Positions 1-7,337 of a stretch of DNA of 56,445 nucleotides are shown here, in pieces (position 1 is the stretch's first letter; every line of letters starts with the position of its first letter). The DNA is taken from positions 1-56,445 of the forward strand of contig JAFTIR010000029.1 in the NCBI GenBank assembly GCA_017456765.1, in the 5' to 3' direction. This stretch comes from Clostridia bacterium. GTDB lineage: Bacteria > Bacillota > Clostridia > Oscillospirales > CAG-382. The notes under the pieces are model-generated. The model did no database searches. It was not told the origin of the DNA and was given only the letters and a program-made list of their open reading frames with translations. The position numbers and the translations under genes were made by a program.

Positions 1-2
1 AG

Positions 3-1181
3 GAAACGAGTTATTATCCCCAGGACAAAAGCGGCGAGCATTTCAAGTATTCCGAGGAAGAATTCTATGACAGATGGGCGGCAGACTGTGCTTGCGAATT
101 TATAGAAAGTTATACAAAGACGGGAAAAGCACCAAATGGAGTAGGTGCCGATGAAGAAAATGCACCTTTCTTTATGTACTGCGGATTTCTCTCTCCCCAT
201 ATGCCGCTTATTCCTCCGATTGAGGTTTCAGGCACAGTTGATGAAGATAAAATTCCCGAAGTTCTTGTGCAGGAAAGACCTGATGAGGATATCCCGTCGG
301 TTGAGCTTTACAGAAGAGCATTCTTAAATCCTACAGAGGTTGTGCTTGACCCCCACTGCATGGATGCTGCAAGAAAAAGAGAAAGGGTTCTCTACTGTGA
401 ACTGATTGTTGAGGTTGATGCCCTTGTCGGAAGAATCGTAAAATCGCTTAAAGACAACGGACTTTACGATAATACAACAATAATTTTCACCTCCGACCAC
501 GGAAGCTGTGAAAATGATTATAATGTAATGACAAAGGGTCCCTGGCCATACAAGCCGCAGTTATTTATACCCATGATTATTTCAAACCATCCCGAGCTTG
601 AAAAGGGAACAAGATGTGATGCCCTCTGCGGAGGTCTTGACATTGGCGGAACAGCCCTTGAAATAGCAGGTGATAAAAAGGAATTCGGCACATCCCGTTC
701 AATGATTGGACTTGCAACGGGCAAAGAAGTGGAAAGAGAAGTAAATATGAGTGAATTCTGCGATAGCTGTAAGACACTTGTTGATAAGCAATATACATTT
801 ACATACTATCCATTTACCGAGAAAACCTGCCTTTTTGACAGAGTGAATGACCCCGAAGAAAAGGTAAATCTTGGCGGCAGACCCGAATATCTTGAAATTG
901 AAAACAGATTCATGAAGCATATAGTTGACTTTATGATTCTCGCAAAAGGTGTTCGCATCGAAGTGCATGACCTGACACGTGATATTCATGACGGAATTGC
1001 AAAGAAGAATCCGAAATTCCTTGATAGCTTTGATATAGCATATCCGATAGCAAGCTGGAGAGATATCGAAAGACTTGAAGCACTCGGACTTGATGCAACC
1101 TATAACGAATTCTGTAAGGAACGCGAGATAAAGGCACATTATGGTGTATATTTCCACAAGGAAAGACCCGAAAAGAAATAA
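3..1181 (+). CDS. Sulfatase family protein, C-terminal part (5' end outside window)
   Basis: The reading frame is open from the first bases of the window, so the true start lies upstream; 392 codons are visible. The segment PFFMYCGFLSPHMPLIPP (around nt 165-220) and the Asp-His-Gly of TSDHGS (near nt 490-505) match the alkaline-phosphatase/sulfatase fold, where the Asp-His pair helps bind the active-site calcium. The N-terminal Cys/Ser-x-Pro-x-Arg motif that would carry formylglycine is not in the window, so sulfate ester hydrolysis is inferred from the family rather than seen. The C-terminal third (KGVRIEVHDLTRDIHDGIAKK) is typical of sulfatases annotated in gut anaerobes. No anchor or sorting signal is visible at the C terminus. 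The gene ends just before a strong terminator. A phosphonate monoester hydrolase or other family member is possible. Confidence 0.8.
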   Translation, partial: ETSYYPQDKSGEHFKYSEEEFYDRWAADCACEFIESYTKTGKAPNGVGADEENAPFFMYCGFLSPHMPLIPPIEVSGTVDEDKIPEVLVQERPDEDIPSVELYRRAFLNPTEVVLDPHCMDAARKRERVLYCELIVEVDALVGRIVKSLKDNGLYDNTTIIFTSDHGSCENDYNVMTKGPWPYKPQLFIPMIISNHPELEKGTRCDALCGGLDIGGTALEIAGDKKEFGTSRSMIGLATGKEVEREVNMSEFCDSCKTLVDKQYTFTYYPFTEKTCLFDRVNDPEEKVNLGGRPEYLEIENRFMKHIVDFMILAKGVRIEVHDLTRDIHDGIAKKNPKFLDSFDIAYPIASWRDIERLEALGLDATYNEFCKEREIKAHYGVYFHKERPEKK

Positions 1182-1191
1182 AAGTTTAATA

Positions 1192-1227
1192 GCAGATACA
1201 TGAGATGAAATCATGTATCTGCTTTTT
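1192..1227 (+). terminator. Intrinsic terminator after the sulfatase
   Basis: Perfect 12-bp stem (1192-1203 with 1211-1222), 7-nt loop, followed by five T. It isolates the sulfatase gene from the next transcription unit. Confidence 0.85.
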
Positions 1228-1257
1228 CGTTTTGTAAACAAATGCATGCACAAAATC

Positions 1258-1286
1258 TTGCACAAAAGCATAAAATATGATAAAAT
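1258..1286 (+). promoter_or_regulatory. Candidate promoter for the HTH-GlmM gene
   Basis: TTGCAC (1258-1263), 17-bp spacer, TAAAAT (1281-1286). It lies after the sulfatase terminator, 122 nt upstream of the start codon, leaving a long 5' leader that holds two dyads. Confidence 0.45.
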
Positions 1287-1308
1287 ATACGAAATGGATG
1301 GCGAATTT

Positions 1309-1344
1309 GCAACCGATAGTTGCGAAATTTTCAAACAATAGTTG
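1309..1344. promoter_or_regulatory. Paired dyads, candidate XRE-type operator
   Basis: Two related imperfect palindromes, GCAACCGATAGTTGC (1309-1323) and CAAACAATAGTTG (1332-1344), have centres about 22 bp apart, close to two helical turns. Both fit CAA-c-N4/5-GTTG. They sit just downstream of the predicted -10 of a gene that itself begins with a helix-turn-helix domain, so self-binding is a plausible inference. Confidence 0.4.
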
Positions 1345-1407
1345 GTTGAATATATGTGTCAGTTTTGATAACATAAGTGTAATATATACAATGAGGAGTG
1401 TCGGTAT

Positions 1408-3021
1408 ATGAAAATAGGTGAGAAAATTTCAAATCTTCGGATTACGGCCGGAATGTCTCAGGAGCAGCTTGCAGAAAGCCTTGACGTTTCAAGACAGTCT
1501 GTTTCAAAATGGGAAATGGACCAGGCATTGCCGCAGATTGACAAGGTGTTGCAGTTGTGTGAACTGTTTGGCATTTCCACGGATCAGCTGCTTCGTGAGA
1601 GTATAAAAATCTCAAAGACAGATAATGAGGGCAATAAGTATTTTGGTACAGACGGCTTCAGAGGTGAAGCAAATGTAAATCTTACATCAATGCAGGCGTA
1701 TAAGGTGGGAAGATTCCTCGGTTGGTACTATTCCTCACCGTTTTCAGGCTGCACAAAAAGCAATCACCGCCCGAGAATTGTAATTGGTAAGGACACAAGA
1801 AGATCAAGTTACATGCTTGAGTATTCCATTGTTGCCGGAATTACCGCATCCGGAGCCGATGCTTATATGCTTCATGTCACAACAACCCCAAGTGTTTCCT
1901 ATGTTACAAGGCAGGAGGAATTTGACTGCGGTATTATGATAACCGCGTCACATAATCCTTTTTATGATAACGGAATAAAGGTTATAAATAAATTCGGTGA
2001 AAAGCTCGACGATAAAACCACCGCCCTTATTGAAGCATATATTGATGGAAACCTCAGTGTGCTTGGCGTTTCAGGTGAAGACCTTCCCCTTGCAACAAGG
2101 GAAAAAATCGGCTGTATTATCGACTACTCATCGGGTAGAAACAGATATATCGGCTATCTTATTTCACTGGCATCCCATTCCTATAAAAATCTCAGAATTG
2201 GTCTTGACTGTGCTAATGGTGCTTCCTGGATGATAGCAAAATCCGTGTTTGCCGCCCTTGGCGCACAGACGGTTGTAATCGGCGCTGAGCCTGACGGACT
2301 TAATGTCAATGAAAACTGTGGCTCGACACATATTGAGAATCTTTCAAGGCTTGTAAAGGAACAGCATCTTGATGTTGGCTTTGCCTTTGACGGAGATGCC
2401 GACAGATGTATTGCCGTGGACGGAAACGGAAAAGTGGTTGACGGTGATAAGATGCTGTATATTCTCGGCAAACGCTTAAAAGGGCGCGGAATGTTAAATA
2501 ATGATACGGTTGTTGCAACTATCATGTCAAACAGCGGATTTTTCGCAAGCCTTGAGGAAGCTGGCATGAAGTGTGAACAGACCAATGTCGGCGATAGATT
2601 TGTATATGAATGTATGCAGGAAAAAGGTTATGACCTTGGCGGTGAACAGTCGGGACATATCATAATTAAGAAGTATGCTACAACGGGTGACGGAATACTC
2701 ACTGCAATTATGATTGCAGAGGAAATATGTGACTCCAAGCTTTCTCTCTCCGAACTTGCGTCACCCGTAAAACTCTACCCCCAGTATACAAAGAATGTTA
2801 AAGTTAAGGATAAGCCGGCGGTTTTCAAAGACAAGGCTGTTATGGAGAGTCTTGCAGAAGTGGAAAAGCTGATTGCCGGAAAGGGAAGAGCGTTGCTTCG
2901 TCAAAGCGGCACAGAACCTGTTGTAAGAGTAATGATAGAGTGCGAGGACGAGGAAAAGTGTTCCCTTTACGCACAGATGATTGCCGACACCATAATAAAA
3001 GGAGGACACGGGGTTGAATAA
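1408..3021 (+). CDS. XRE helix-turn-helix domain fused to GlmM-type phosphoglucosamine/phosphohexose mutase
   Basis: Residues 1-64 form a canonical XRE/Cro-type HTH (MSQEQLAESLDVSRQSVSKWE). From residue 79 a complete alpha-D-phosphohexomutase follows: FGTDGFRG (79-86), the phosphoserine loop TASHNP with Ser181, the metal site DGDADR (328-333), sugar-binding GEQSGH (412-417) and the phosphate site RQSGTEP (498-504). GlmM interconverts glucosamine-6-P and glucosamine-1-P for UDP-GlcNAc; normal GlmM starts right at the FGTDGFRG segment and is about 450 residues, whereas this protein has 537. No in-frame ATG, GTG or TTG with a ribosome site lies between the two domains, and GAGGAG at 1391-1397 serves the upstream ATG, so the fusion appears real. 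It overlaps the next gene by 8 nt. The HTH part may let the enzyme bind DNA, perhaps the dyads at 1309-1344. Substrate specificity (GlcN versus other hexose phosphates) is not settled by sequence. Confidence 0.85.
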   Translation: MKIGEKISNLRITAGMSQEQLAESLDVSRQSVSKWEMDQALPQIDKVLQLCELFGISTDQLLRESIKISKTDNEGNKYFGTDGFRGEANVNLTSMQAYKVGRFLGWYYSSPFSGCTKSNHRPRIVIGKDTRRSSYMLEYSIVAGITASGADAYMLHVTTTPSVSYVTRQEEFDCGIMITASHNPFYDNGIKVINKFGEKLDDKTTALIEAYIDGNLSVLGVSGEDLPLATREKIGCIIDYSSGRNRYIGYLISLASHSYKNLRIGLDCANGASWMIAKSVFAALGAQTVVIGAEPDGLNVNENCGSTHIENLSRLVKEQHLDVGFAFDGDADRCIAVDGNGKVVDGDKMLYILGKRLKGRGMLNNDTVVATIMSNSGFFASLEEAGMKCEQTNVGDRFVYECMQEKGYDLGGEQSGHIIIKKYATTGDGILTAIMIAEEICDSKLSLSELASPVKLYPQYTKNVKVKDKPAVFKDKAVMESLAEVEKLIAGKGRALLRQSGTEPVVRVMIECEDEEKCSLYAQMIADTIIKGGHGVE

Positions 3022-3688
3022 GCTTGTACGGTTAAGTGACTTGTTTGATTGTAAAACCGAGTATCTTGTAGCACTTTTTGAAAGATATGAGTACCCCTGG
3101 GAAATGCTTCCTGATATAAAGGCATATATTTTAGAACTTATAGAAAAGGGACTCGGGAATTTTTATGAAATATCCGAGGGCGTTTATGTGGGAAAAAATG
3201 TGAAAATATATCCCACGGCAGTAATCGAAGGACCTGCAATTATAGGCGAGGGGACAGAGATACGTCCGGGAGCATTTATAAGAGGTTCTGTGATTACGGG
3301 TGCAAATTGCGTAATTGGTAATTCATCTGAACTTAAAAACTGTGTGCTTCTTGAAAAGGTACAGGTGCCTCATTATAATTATGTCGGCGATTCTGTTCTC
3401 GGGAATGGAGCACATATGGGCGCAGGCTCAATTTGTTCAAATCTCAAGTCGGATAAAAAGCCTGTAATTGTTCACGCGGATAAAGAGTATGAAACTGGAC
3501 TTCGGAAAATGGGGGCTATTCTTGCAGATGGTGCGGATATAGGCTGTGGATGTGTACTTAATCCCGGAACTGTAATAGGTAAGAACACATCAGTGTATCC
3601 CTTAAATGCACTCAGAGGCGTTTTTGAGTCCGACTGTATTGTTAAATCTCAGAAGGAAATAGTGAAGCGTATAAAAGCTCAAAATTGA
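3014..3688 (+). CDS. Left-handed beta-helix acyl/nucleotidyltransferase-like protein (GlmU C-domain-like)
   Basis: Starts with TTG at 3014, preceded by GGAGG (3001-3005), and overlaps the mutase stop. The 224-residue product has a short helical N-terminus (1-55) followed by hexapeptide repeats (for example VKIYPTAVIEGPAIIGEGTE, then a second set near 170-205) that form a left-handed beta-helix as in the acetyltransferase half of GlmU. The pyrophosphorylase (nucleotidyltransferase) Rossmann domain of GlmU is absent. Translational coupling to a GlmM-type mutase suggests a role in amino-sugar-1-phosphate modification for UDP-GlcNAc or a related sugar nucleotide. Such short proteins are common in Clostridia, often labelled UDP-GlcNAc pyrophosphorylase; the precise acceptor is unknown. 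Confidence 0.75.
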   Translation: MNKLVRLSDLFDCKTEYLVALFERYEYPWEMLPDIKAYILELIEKGLGNFYEISEGVYVGKNVKIYPTAVIEGPAIIGEGTEIRPGAFIRGSVITGANCVIGNSSELKNCVLLEKVQVPHYNYVGDSVLGNGAHMGAGSICSNLKSDKKPVIVHADKEYETGLRKMGAILADGADIGCGCVLNPGTVIGKNTSVYPLNALRGVFESDCIVKSQKEIVKRIKAQN

Positions 3689-3743
3689 TTTCATACCCCC
3701 GCCTCGCTGAAACTGTCTTGTAAACCTTTGGGGGATATGATAT

Positions 3744-3773
3744 ACAAAAGACTGCCATGCGGCAGTCTTTTGT
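3744..3773. terminator. Bidirectional terminator between convergent genes
   Basis: Perfect 13-bp stem (3744-3756 with 3761-3773), ATGC loop, A-rich on one side and T-rich on the other. It can serve both the mutase operon (rightward) and the YitT gene (leftward). Confidence 0.8.
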
Positions 3774-3776
3774 GCT

Positions 3777-4634
3777 TTATTGGTAAGTGATTCCCGAAAT
3801 GGTGCTTCCGACGCTGCTTTTGAAAACAACGCAGTCTTTGTGCTTTTTTATTATTTCTTCAATAAAAGGAGCGTTGCGTTTGCTCACGACACATACAACC
3901 ATTTTTGTATCTATTCCGGAATAAGCTCCGTGGGCATCAATTATCGTGGCGGCCTGATGGAACTTTTTTGAAATTTCAAGACAAAGGTCTCCTGCCGTCG
4001 GAGTTATGATTTCATATTTTATGTTCTTGTCTTTAGATTCCCGTATCTTGTTTGTAACGCTGGTTGTAATGAAGGAATAAATAATACTGCAGATTACAGG
4101 CTCTTGTTTCAGATCATAAACGAAATATGAGCATAAGGCAACAACCATGTTGAAGGCGAAAATTATATTCATAAGCTCAAGATGCGGCTTTTTGTGTTTG
4201 ACAAGGGCGGAGATAATGTCTACGCCTCCGCTTGAACCATTGAGCTTAATTGTAACATAGTAAAGAAGTCCGCGTATCGTGCCCGCCACAATAGGAGCAA
4301 AAACAATGCTTGTTCCGGAATCTGTGCAGTAGCAGAATTTAGATAGGTCAATACTTCCGAGTATCAGAGAAACAATAGAAAAAGAAGCGATATACACAGT
4401 GCTTTTTACGGCATAATCCTTGCTTAAAAACATAAATGCAAGGATGATAAGAGGAATGTTGACAAGCAGGGAAAGATATCCGATATTGATGTTCAGCGTG
4501 TCCTGTATCATTGTACATATGCCGTCTATGCCGGCAGGCGCAAATCTGTTAGGAAAAATAAATATCGCATAATTGGTTGCTGAAAGTGCGGCAAAAATCA
4601 TTATTGCTGTCAAATCCGTCAGTTTTTTTATCAT
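3777..4634 (-). CDS. YitT family membrane protein (DUF2179 C-terminus)
   Basis: The product of 285 residues has about five to six hydrophobic segments in its first 200 residues and a soluble C-terminal alpha/beta domain (near 205-285) matching DUF2179, which is seen after the YitT membrane region. The start at 4634 is chosen because GAGGGGG lies 9 nt upstream of it; an earlier in-frame Met at 4694 falls inside the promoter. The family is widespread in Bacillota; transport has been suggested but no substrate is established. It is divergently transcribed from a LysR gene with interleaved promoters, so regulation by that protein is likely. Confidence 0.85.
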   Translation of the reverse strand: MIKKLTDLTAIMIFAALSATNYAIFIFPNRFAPAGIDGICTMIQDTLNINIGYLSLLVNIPLIILAFMFLSKDYAVKSTVYIASFSIVSLILGSIDLSKFCYCTDSGTSIVFAPIVAGTIRGLLYYVTIKLNGSSGGVDIISALVKHKKPHLELMNIIFAFNMVVALCSYFVYDLKQEPVICSIIYSFITTSVTNKIRESKDKNIKYEIITPTAGDLCLEISKKFHQAATIIDAHGAYSGIDTKMVVCVVSKRNAPFIEEIIKKHKDCVVFKSSVGSTISGITYQ

Positions 4635-4657
4635 GTGAGTTTGCCCCCTCAAAAAAC

Positions 4658-4686
4658 TTGACTTTATTATATACGAGTGATACAAT
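4658..4686 (+). promoter_or_regulatory. Promoter of the LysR gene
   Basis: TTGACT (4658-4663), 17-bp spacer, TACAAT (4681-4686), 55 nt before the lysR-type start. It overlaps the leftward promoter almost completely. Confidence 0.7.
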
Positions 4687-4694
4687 ATAGTCAA
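4666..4694 (-). promoter_or_regulatory. Promoter of the YitT gene
   Basis: Read leftward: TTGACT (4694-4689), 17-bp spacer, TATAAT (4671-4666). The two promoters are interleaved within 37 bp and their -35 boxes form the outer arms of an inverted repeat (TTGACT-N25-AGTCAA). Confidence 0.8.
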
Positions 4695-4740
4695 ATACTT
4701 TTAAGATATAATTATCATAGAAAAAAACTATGGAGGAGTT

Positions 4741-5709
4741 ATGTTTAGTAAATATAATTACGTGTATCAGGTTTATAAGGAAGGCAGTTTTACACGTGCA
4801 GCAGAAAAACTGTTTATTTCACAGCCGTCACTAAGTGCCGCAATAAAGAATATAGAGCAAAAGCTGGGAGCAGATATTTTTGAAAGAACAAACGGCGGTG
4901 TAAGACTTACCGAGGTCGGTCAAGAGTATATTTCTGCTGCCGAAAAGATTATGAATGTTGAGAAAGAGTTTGTAAATAAAATCTCGGATATTTACAATCT
5001 TGAAACGGGACATATTACAGTAGGCGGAACAAATTACCTTTCGTCTTATGTCCTGCCGCGCATAGTAAACCGCTTTGCAAGTATGTATCCCAAAATAGAT
5101 GTTACGCTTGTTGAGGCAAATTCCACAAGCCTTCATAAAATGATAAAAAATGAGCAGATTGATATAATAATAGACAGCTTTGACGAAACCATGGATGAGT
5201 ATGAAAAATACTTGCTTGCAAGCGAGAGAATTTTGCTTTGCGTTCCCGAGGACAGACCCATAAACAAAAGCCTATGTGAATTTCAGATATATCCCGACAG
5301 CATTTATAACGGAACGGTATGTCTTGACGAAGTAAAATCCGTACCTATTGAAGCGTTTAAGGATGAAAAATTTGTACTTCTGAAAAGCGGCAACGATATG
5401 TATAACCGCGCAATGAACATTTTTGATAAATATAAGGTTGTGCCGAAGGTTGTGTTCAGCGTTGACCAGCTTAATATTTCATATGCACTTGTAGACTCGG
5501 GTATGGGACTTTGTTTTGCCACTGATACACTTTTTAAGTATGGAAAATTCAGAAACAATGTTGTTCTTTATAATGTCGGGCAGGAGCATTGCAGTAGGAT
5601 GCTTTATGTTGCACACAAGAAGAACAAATATTGCTCAAGAGCAATGTCTGAATTTATTCGTGTCGCAAAGGATGTTATTGCAGACAAGGACTGCTTTGCA
5701 CAAAATTAA
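4741..5709 (+). CDS. LysR family transcriptional regulator
   Basis: A 322-residue protein with the N-terminal winged HTH of LysR regulators (GSFTRAAEKLFISQPSLSAA, residues about 15-34) and a two-lobed periplasmic-binding-protein-like effector domain from about residue 90. GGAGGAG directly precedes the ATG. LysR proteins usually control a divergent neighbour and themselves; here the neighbour is the YitT gene and the shared promoter region carries a dyad of TTGACT/AGTCAA. The effector cannot be told from sequence. No terminator is obvious after the gene. Confidence 0.9.
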   Translation: MFSKYNYVYQVYKEGSFTRAAEKLFISQPSLSAAIKNIEQKLGADIFERTNGGVRLTEVGQEYISAAEKIMNVEKEFVNKISDIYNLETGHITVGGTNYLSSYVLPRIVNRFASMYPKIDVTLVEANSTSLHKMIKNEQIDIIIDSFDETMDEYEKYLLASERILLCVPEDRPINKSLCEFQIYPDSIYNGTVCLDEVKSVPIEAFKDEKFVLLKSGNDMYNRAMNIFDKYKVVPKVVFSVDQLNISYALVDSGMGLCFATDTLFKYGKFRNNVVLYNVGQEHCSRMLYVAHKKNKYCSRAMSEFIRVAKDVIADKDCFAQN

Positions 5710-5748
5710 ATATTTTTGGTTTTATTGTAAATAATAGTCGGTTTGCTA

Positions 5749-5776
5749 TTGCCATTATTTTTATATGTGATATACT
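5749..5776 (+). promoter_or_regulatory. Candidate promoter of the MATE gene
   Basis: TTGCCA (5749-5754), 16-bp spacer, TATACT (5771-5776) with an extended -10 TGa (TGTGATATACT). Confidence 0.5.
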
Positions 5777-5822
5777 TTGTGTATAATAATACTGTTTAAG
5801 TAAGCTGAGAGGTGTGTCTGCT

Positions 5823-7172
5823 ATGCTTAAAGCTACAAAGGTTGATATGTTGTCAGGGTCTATTTTCAAGGGGCTTCTTTCAATGACAATACCGATTATG
5901 ATTATGAACGTCATGCAAAGCACTTTCAGCCTTATAGATATGACAATCCTTGGAAAATTCGCAAATGATACGGCTGTTGGCGCTGTTGGTACCTGCAGTA
6001 CACTCATTTCTCTTTTCACGGGTCTTCTTATAGGTGTTTCAACGGGCGCAAATGTTGTTGTTGCAAAACGCCTTGGCGAGGGAGACAGAGAAAGGGCTGA
6101 AAGAACGGTCGGCACGTCAATTTTGTTCGCAATTGTCGGCGGTATTGTGATGCTTATTATAGGTGTGTTGTTTGCGAGGGAGTTTTTGGTGCTTATAAAA
6201 TGTCCCGAAAATATGCTTGACAAAGCAGCGCTGTATTTCAAATTGTATTTTTTGGGTGTTCCGTTTCTCATGCTGTACAATTTCGGTGCCTCAATACTCA
6301 GAGCAGCCGGAGATACAAAAAGACCGATGTATTACCTGATTATCGGCGGTGTTGTAAAGCTGATACTGAATTTTTGTTTCATTACCATGTTCAATATGTC
6401 GGTAGACGGCGTGGGCATAGCAACGATTGTTTCAAACGGTGTAATGGGAGCTCTCGCATTTTTAGCTCTAAAAAAGAGCGATGATAAGGTCAGCTTCAGA
6501 TTTGACAGATTCAGGTTTTATTCTTCCGAGCTTAAGGATATATTGTATATAGGTATTCCCGCCGGAATTGAAACGGCACTCTATTCGCTTGCAAATTCAG
6601 TCATCGTTACGGCGGTCAACGATTTCGGACCTGATGCCGCAACGGGTGTATCGATAGCAAATCAGTTTGACGGTATACTCTATCAGATTTCCTGCGCGAC
6701 AGCCTATGCAACAACGCCTTATATTGCACAGAATATAGGTGCAAAGAATTTTGGCAGGGCAAGAAAGACACTTGGAAACAGTATTCTTATAACTGTAATG
6801 TTTGGTGCATTTTTTGGTGCGCTGTCTGCAATTTTCTCGGCACAGCTCTCGTCGCTCGTTTCGTCAACTCCTGCAGTAATCGAGTTTTCCTGTCAGAAGA
6901 TGCGAATTGTTTCGAGTACATATTTTATTTGCGGTATAAACCATGTAATGGGTGGAGTTTTAAGGGGAATGGGCAAACCCGTTGTCCCGACAGTTGCAAC
7001 AATGCTTTTTATGTGCATTATGCGTTTTCCATGGGTTTACTTCATTTTCCCGCTTTGCCCGAATCTTACCTTCCTCTATCTCGTATGGCCCATCGGCTGG
7101 ATTCTGTCCATAACCACACAACTCATAGCATATTTCCCAACCATGTCAAAATTAAAAAAAGAGTTGAGCTAA
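5823..7172 (+). CDS. MATE family efflux transporter
   Basis: 449 residues with about twelve hydrophobic helices arranged as two similar halves, as in MATE (MatE/NorM) multidrug and toxin exporters. The opening region (GSIFKGLLSMTIPIMIMNVM) and the segment SLIDMTILGKFANDTAVGAVG match the first two helices of the family. ATG at 5823 is favoured over the GTG at 5814 because GAGAGG (5807-5812) is 10 nt from the former and abuts the latter. The pump is expected to export cationic compounds by Na+ or H+ antiport at the cytoplasmic membrane. No regulator is adjacent apart from the LysR gene upstream. Confidence 0.9.
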   Translation: MLKATKVDMLSGSIFKGLLSMTIPIMIMNVMQSTFSLIDMTILGKFANDTAVGAVGTCSTLISLFTGLLIGVSTGANVVVAKRLGEGDRERAERTVGTSILFAIVGGIVMLIIGVLFAREFLVLIKCPENMLDKAALYFKLYFLGVPFLMLYNFGASILRAAGDTKRPMYYLIIGGVVKLILNFCFITMFNMSVDGVGIATIVSNGVMGALAFLALKKSDDKVSFRFDRFRFYSSELKDILYIGIPAGIETALYSLANSVIVTAVNDFGPDAATGVSIANQFDGILYQISCATAYATTPYIAQNIGAKNFGRARKTLGNSILITVMFGAFFGALSAIFSAQLSSLVSSTPAVIEFSCQKMRIVSSTYFICGINHVMGGVLRGMGKPVVPTVATMLFMCIMRFPWVYFIFPLCPNLTFLYLVWPIGWILSITTQLIAYFPTMSKLKKELS

Positions 7173-7267
7173 AGCGTATGCTTTAATTGTCAAAAATATA
7201 TTTATTGTAAAAAATGACAATATTTTCCATGTTTTGTGTTCAAATATTACGAAATTTTGATTTGTTA

Positions 7268-7295
7268 TTTACTTTTTCGAAATATATGTTATAAT
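7268..7295 (+). promoter_or_regulatory. Promoter of the APC permease gene
   Basis: TTTACT (7268-7273), 16-bp spacer, extended -10 TGtTATAAT (TATAAT 7290-7295). Upstream lies an inverted pair ATTGTCA (7187-7193) / TGACAAT (7217-7223) of unknown meaning. Confidence 0.55.
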
Positions 7296-7337
7296 ATGAA
7301 TGTGAAACCAAATTTTATATTATAAGGAGTATTTTTG

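Noticed and set aside
699..1334. Leftward frame of 211 codons opposite the sulfatase
   Set aside because: Shadow of the conserved sulfatase frame; spans the terminator.
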